Assembly: GCA_027016055.1 (NCBI GenBank)
Contig: JALWBF010000140.1
Span: 1-7,794, forward strand
Length of the DNA stretch: 7,794 bases
Source: Archaeoglobaceae archaeon
Lineage (GTDB): Archaea > Halobacteriota > Archaeoglobi > Archaeoglobales > Archaeoglobaceae
Reading direction: 5' to 3'
Of this stretch, positions 5,645-7,794 are shown piece after piece; the stretch's first letter is position 1, and the number at the start of each line of letters is the position of its first letter. The translations under genes were made by a program, and so were the position numbers. The notes under the pieces are model-generated. The model was not told the DNA's origin, did not search any database, and saw nothing but the letters and a program-made list of their open reading frames with translations.

Positions 5645-5658
5645 GTAGATTTATCTAC
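5645..5658. repeat. 6-2-6 inverted repeat on the small-ORF promoter
   Basis: GTAGAT-TT-ATCTAC is a perfect inverted repeat that coincides with the predicted box A (5648-5657). A factor bound here would compete directly with TBP. It also overlaps the TAG stop (5655-5657) of the doubtful one-TM ORF. As an operator this is inference from symmetry and position. Confidence 0.45.
5648..5657 (-). promoter_or_regulatory. Box A of the 55-codon small ORF
   Basis: Minus-strand TAGATAAATC, centre about 5652, stands 25 nt from the ATG at 5627 and so gives a leaderless start. It is embedded in the palindrome at 5645-5658. Confidence 0.5.
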
Positions 5659-5837
5659 TTTGCGGTCGACCCAAATGATAAAATTATAATAACATGTAAA
5701 TTAATATTGTTATTTGATGATTTATATATTATGTAAATACCAATCAATAATAACAAGATAAACACAAATACCCAAGGCTTAATTCTTAGAGCCTTGCTTG
5801 GAGTTAAATCGTGTCCATATGCCATTTTTGGACACAT
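5655..5837 (-). CDS. Doubtful small single-TM protein (60 aa)
   Basis: Not recognised. A 60-codon ORF with a soluble N-terminus (MCPKMAYGHDLTPSKALR) and one strong TM helix (WVFVFILLLLIGIYIIY, about 22-38), then an Asn-rich and hydrophobic tail. An ATG at 5825 (codon 5) is an alternative start. In favour: the N-terminal half has gene-like base composition and a sensible membrane topology. Against: the 3' half (5657-5750) is extremely AT-rich and looks non-coding, and the only box A candidate (5839-5849) is too close to either ATG for a leaderless start. No Shine-Dalgarno sequence. It may be a degraded or chance ORF in a decaying region. Confidence 0.35.
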   Translation of the reverse strand: MCPKMAYGHDLTPSKALRIKPWVFVFILLLLIGIYIIYKSSNNNINLHVIIILSFGSTAK

Positions 5838-5868
5838 CTTTTAAATAATGTTTTCACATAAAGACTCG

Positions 5869-6036
5869 ATAAAAAGAAAGTCATAGCTTGTTTCGAAAAG
5901 TGGGGCATAACACTTTATCTTCTTCAGTAAAAAATGGATCTGAGACAAGACTATTTCAAGAATTCTAAACGAATTTGAAACGTATGGTATCGTATCCGGT
6001 AAAGTTATAGGAAGAGGAAGAGGCAAAGGCGATTGC
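5869..6036 (+). pseudogene. Relic of a winged-helix transcriptional regulator
   Basis: Three pieces in two frames join into one winged-helix-like sequence. Positions 5880-5927 encode VIACFEKWGITLYLLQ and end at TAA (5928-5930). The same frame resumes with KMDLRQ (5931-5948). The frame then shifts (consistent with 2 nt lost) into KTISRILNEFETYGIVSGK (5947-6003), followed by VIGRGRGKG. The order helix, LYLL-xKMDLRQ, KTxSRxLNEFExYGIVSGK (recognition helix and wing), then a Gly/Arg/Lys-rich wing tail is the usual layout of small archaeal wHTH regulators. A box A-like TTTTAAATAAT (5839-5849) is 25 nt before an ATA at 5869, followed by AAAAGAAAG. This could be a lost ATG of a leaderless gene (speculative). 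At least one nonsense codon and one frameshift separate the parts, so no functional product is expected. Identification is from pattern only. Confidence 0.5.
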
Positions 6037-6207
6037 ATGCTTAAAAGAGTCTTTCCAGTAATCCCTTTACTTTTAGTTGTGCAAACAGCATCAGCACAAG
6101 TTGTGAAAGTGGATGTAAATCCGCAAACGTTGCTCCCGAACGACATCGCAAATCCCATCAAAATCACTCGGATCGACTCAAAAGCTTGTAATGCTTTGCA
6201 CGTCTGA
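6037..6207 (+). pseudogene. 5' stub of a secreted/S-layer-like protein gene
   Basis: ATG at 6037, TGA at 6205-6207, 56 codons. Residues 1-20 are a textbook signal peptide: MLKR, a hydrophobic core PVIPLLLVV, and cleavage-type TASA. The mature start, VVKVDVNPQTLLPND, is a first beta-strand typical of CARDB/COG1361-type extracellular Ig-like domains, which should continue for about 100 residues or more. Instead, after about codon 38 (near 6150) the sequence becomes NPIKITRIDS and ends. From 6164 it is antisense to the coding 3' end of the permease fusion. I infer a deletion or rearrangement that removed the body of the gene. It lies in frame directly behind the wHTH relic, whose last codons run into this ATG, suggesting a former regulator-target operon. 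A genuine 56-residue secreted peptide is the alternative. Confidence 0.5.
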
Positions 6208-7777
6208 GTATCTCATCCTTCCTCCGTTTTTCTGCAAAATGAATGTCAAGTGAATGGTGTTGCGTAAGCTTGGCTTTCTGTTTGATTTCTGTCGTGATCA
6301 GCCTCTCTACATCCTTAGATGGAGGATTTTCCGTAAGAACGAGCAGATCGACGTCGTGAGCTCTGCTTATATCTCCGCTGGCAATGCTACCGACCAAATA
6401 TATTTCCGCATCTTCAAAGGCATCCGCTATGCACTTGATAACCCCGTCGATCCATCTATGCCAATTTTTCAGGTTTTCCTCTCTCTTTCTTAGTCTTAGA
6501 TCCAAATACTCCTCAATCTTCCTACCCGTGATAGCCCTATAGGATGCCTCAATTATGAAGGATGCGACGATTAGGCAGATGAAGACAATGAGATTCTTCA
6601 TGTTGGTTTCAGCCATTCTGTATAAAAGTATGGAGAGAGCTACAAAGGTTAACACCGCACCTATTGCCGGAATAACGGGATTCAGCTTGACTTTATCACG
6701 AAGCTTCAACGCTGCAATGTTCACAAAGAGAAATATGAGCAAAAATCCTCCGCTACCGGCAGTCGATATAGACACTAGGCTCGCGATGTTCGCAAATATT
6801 AGGGAAAGAAGGCTTATTATAAGCAAACCTTCGTAAGCCTGCTTCCATAGCGGCTTCTCGACAGCTTCGGGAAGTTGTCCGTATTTCGCCACCATGTAGC
6901 TTGCCCTTGCAGTTCCGTAAAGCGTTGCGTTTATCGCTGAACTCGTTGACGCAAGAGCTGCGAATGTTATGAGCCAAAAGCCAGCTTCACCTAACGAAGG
7001 CTTCGCGGCAACAGCTAACGCGTAATCCCTCGCCTTGATTATCACATCATACGGCAAGTTTCCGACCGTAACGAATGCGACCATCACGTAAACGGCTATA
7101 ACAAGCAGAACGGAAGCATAGAACGCTTTAGGCAGAATCGAAGGATCTTCGACGTCGCTTCCCGTATTGGCTATGAGCTCGAAACCCTCATAAGCAAGAA
7201 ATATTATCATTCCGCCCGCAACTATGCTTACCGGATCAGCCCATTTCGATGGCGAAAGTCTGGTTAAATCCACAAAAGCCATGCCGGCTCCGGCTACTAT
7301 CAGCAGAATAGCTAACTTAAATGCTACGAGCAGATCTTCCGTTTTACCGCTTATAACAGCCCCCATTGCATTTATTACGGTAAATAGAACTATAACAAAC
7401 GTTATCATCAGATGTTTTGCCAATGCATGATTAATAGGGAAAAGATTCGCTCCATAGCTACCGAATGCGTAGGCGTATAGGGATATCATGACGATGTAAC
7501 TTGCCAAAAGCAATACGTTTAGCGTGCCGGAAAGCAATCCGGTTCCGTATGCTTTAACTATGAATTCTATCGTCCCTCCTTCGCTCGGATACCTAACGGA
7601 TAATCTGGCGTATGAATAGGCTGTAGTCAGCGCTATGAGACCGGCTAAAAGAAAGGCTATTGGGGCGGCACTTTTGGATAGCTGAATGCTTAAACCCAAA
7701 ACTGCAAAGATGCCACCGCCGATCATTCCTCCGACGCCTATGCTGAAAGCCTCCCAAAAGCCAATCCTTTTCCTCAT
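6164..7777 (-). CDS. APC-family amino acid permease fused to a C-terminal MNT-type nucleotidyltransferase domain
   Basis: 537 residues in two modules. Residues 1-412 form a complete APC-superfamily permease with about 12 TM helices. TM1 has the unwound substrate motif GVGGMIGGGIFAVLG (14-28). TM6 and its loop carry AYEGFELIANTGSDVEDP (195-212) followed by ILPKA. TM8 has TSSAINATLYGTARASY (278-294). Amino acid uptake is expected. A basic linker (about 413-440) leads to a cytosolic domain (about 441-530) of the minimal nucleotidyltransferase (MNT/PF01909-like) type. It has helix DGVIKCIADAF, strand IYLVGS, G463-S464-x3-G468, D475-V-D477-LLVL and the third acidic residue D511 in SLDIHF. So the G-S and three carboxylates of the Pol-beta-type active site are all kept. 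MNT domains usually stand alone beside HEPN toxins, which some of them AMPylate; fusion to a transporter suggests regulation of or by nucleotide transfer, which is inference. SD-like AGAGG lies 7 nt before the ATG, unlike the other genes. The true promoter lies outside the window. Confidence 0.92.
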   Translation of the reverse strand: MRKRIGFWEAFSIGVGGMIGGGIFAVLGLSIQLSKSAAPIAFLLAGLIALTTAYSYARLSVRYPSEGGTIEFIVKAYGTGLLSGTLNVLLLASYIVMISLYAYAFGSYGANLFPINHALAKHLMITFVIVLFTVINAMGAVISGKTEDLLVAFKLAILLIVAGAGMAFVDLTRLSPSKWADPVSIVAGGMIIFLAYEGFELIANTGSDVEDPSILPKAFYASVLLVIAVYVMVAFVTVGNLPYDVIIKARDYALAVAAKPSLGEAGFWLITFAALASTSSAINATLYGTARASYMVAKYGQLPEAVEKPLWKQAYEGLLIISLLSLIFANIASLVSISTAGSGGFLLIFLFVNIAALKLRDKVKLNPVIPAIGAVLTFVALSILLYRMAETNMKNLIVFICLIVASFIIEASYRAITGRKIEEYLDLRLRKREENLKNWHRWIDGVIKCIADAFEDAEIYLVGSIASGDISRAHDVDLLVLTENPPSKDVERLITTEIKQKAKLTQHHSLDIHFAEKRRKDEILRRAKHYKLLSRSE

Positions 7778-7794
7778 ACTACAGCCTCTATTTC

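Noticed and set aside
5841..6167. Minus-strand 108-codon ORF directly after the permease
   Set aside because: Low-complexity translation (repeated Pro-Leu) that mirrors the coding-like plus-strand relics (wHTH and signal peptide); no promoter, no recognisable family.
6254..7430. Several plus-strand ORFs and a minus-strand 74-codon ORF inside the permease gene
   Set aside because: Out-of-frame shadows of a long, motif-rich coding sequence.
1..7794. CRISPR array, insertion sequence, tRNA or toxin-antitoxin pair
   Set aside because: No regularly spaced repeats, transposase-like ORF or cloverleaf was seen. Although an MNT domain is present, there is no HEPN partner beside it within the window.

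Overview
The window looks like chromosomal DNA from a thermophilic euryarchaeon, most likely an Archaeoglobales member (Archaeoglobus-like). The support is a compact, GC-rich archaeal-type RNase P RNA, a formylmethanofuran:tetrahydromethanopterin formyltransferase homologue (a C1 enzyme of methanogens and Archaeoglobales), archaeal box A elements about 25 nt upstream of start codons, a near absence of Shine-Dalgarno sequences (leaderless transcripts), and an M42 aminopeptidase typical of archaea. The genus is an inference.

Layout. Positions 1-254 (minus) hold the RNase P RNA gene, cut at or within a few bases of its 3' end by the window edge, with its promoter squeezed between it and the next gene. 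A GT4 glycosyltransferase (minus) follows and is divergent from an MFS transporter (plus) across a 53-nt shared promoter region. The MFS gene runs tail-to-tail into, and overlaps by 14 nt, a small secreted lipoprotein gene (minus), which lies behind a DUF457/YdjM-type membrane metal-hydrolase gene (minus). The latter is divergent from an M42 aminopeptidase (plus), followed after 20 nt by a divergent formyltransferase paralogue (Ftr-like, plus).

Positions 5441-6163 are gene-poor and AT-rich. I see a 55-codon charged ORF (minus) with a repeat-rich promoter, a doubtful small one-TM ORF (minus), the relic of a winged-helix regulator (plus; nonsense codon and frameshift), and the 5' stub of a secreted-protein gene (plus). 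That stub now runs antisense into the end of the last gene. The last gene (minus, 6164-7777) is the most unusual: a complete 12-TM APC-type amino acid permease fused in frame to a C-terminal MNT-type nucleotidyltransferase domain with its catalytic Asp residues intact.

No single pathway links these genes. They look like a mosaic of short, individually promoted units. No CRISPR array, insertion sequence, tRNA or complete mobile element was seen. The best candidates for undescribed biology are the permease-nucleotidyltransferase fusion, the formyltransferase paralogue beside a peptidase, and several small palindromes or phased repeats placed on box A elements or start codons.
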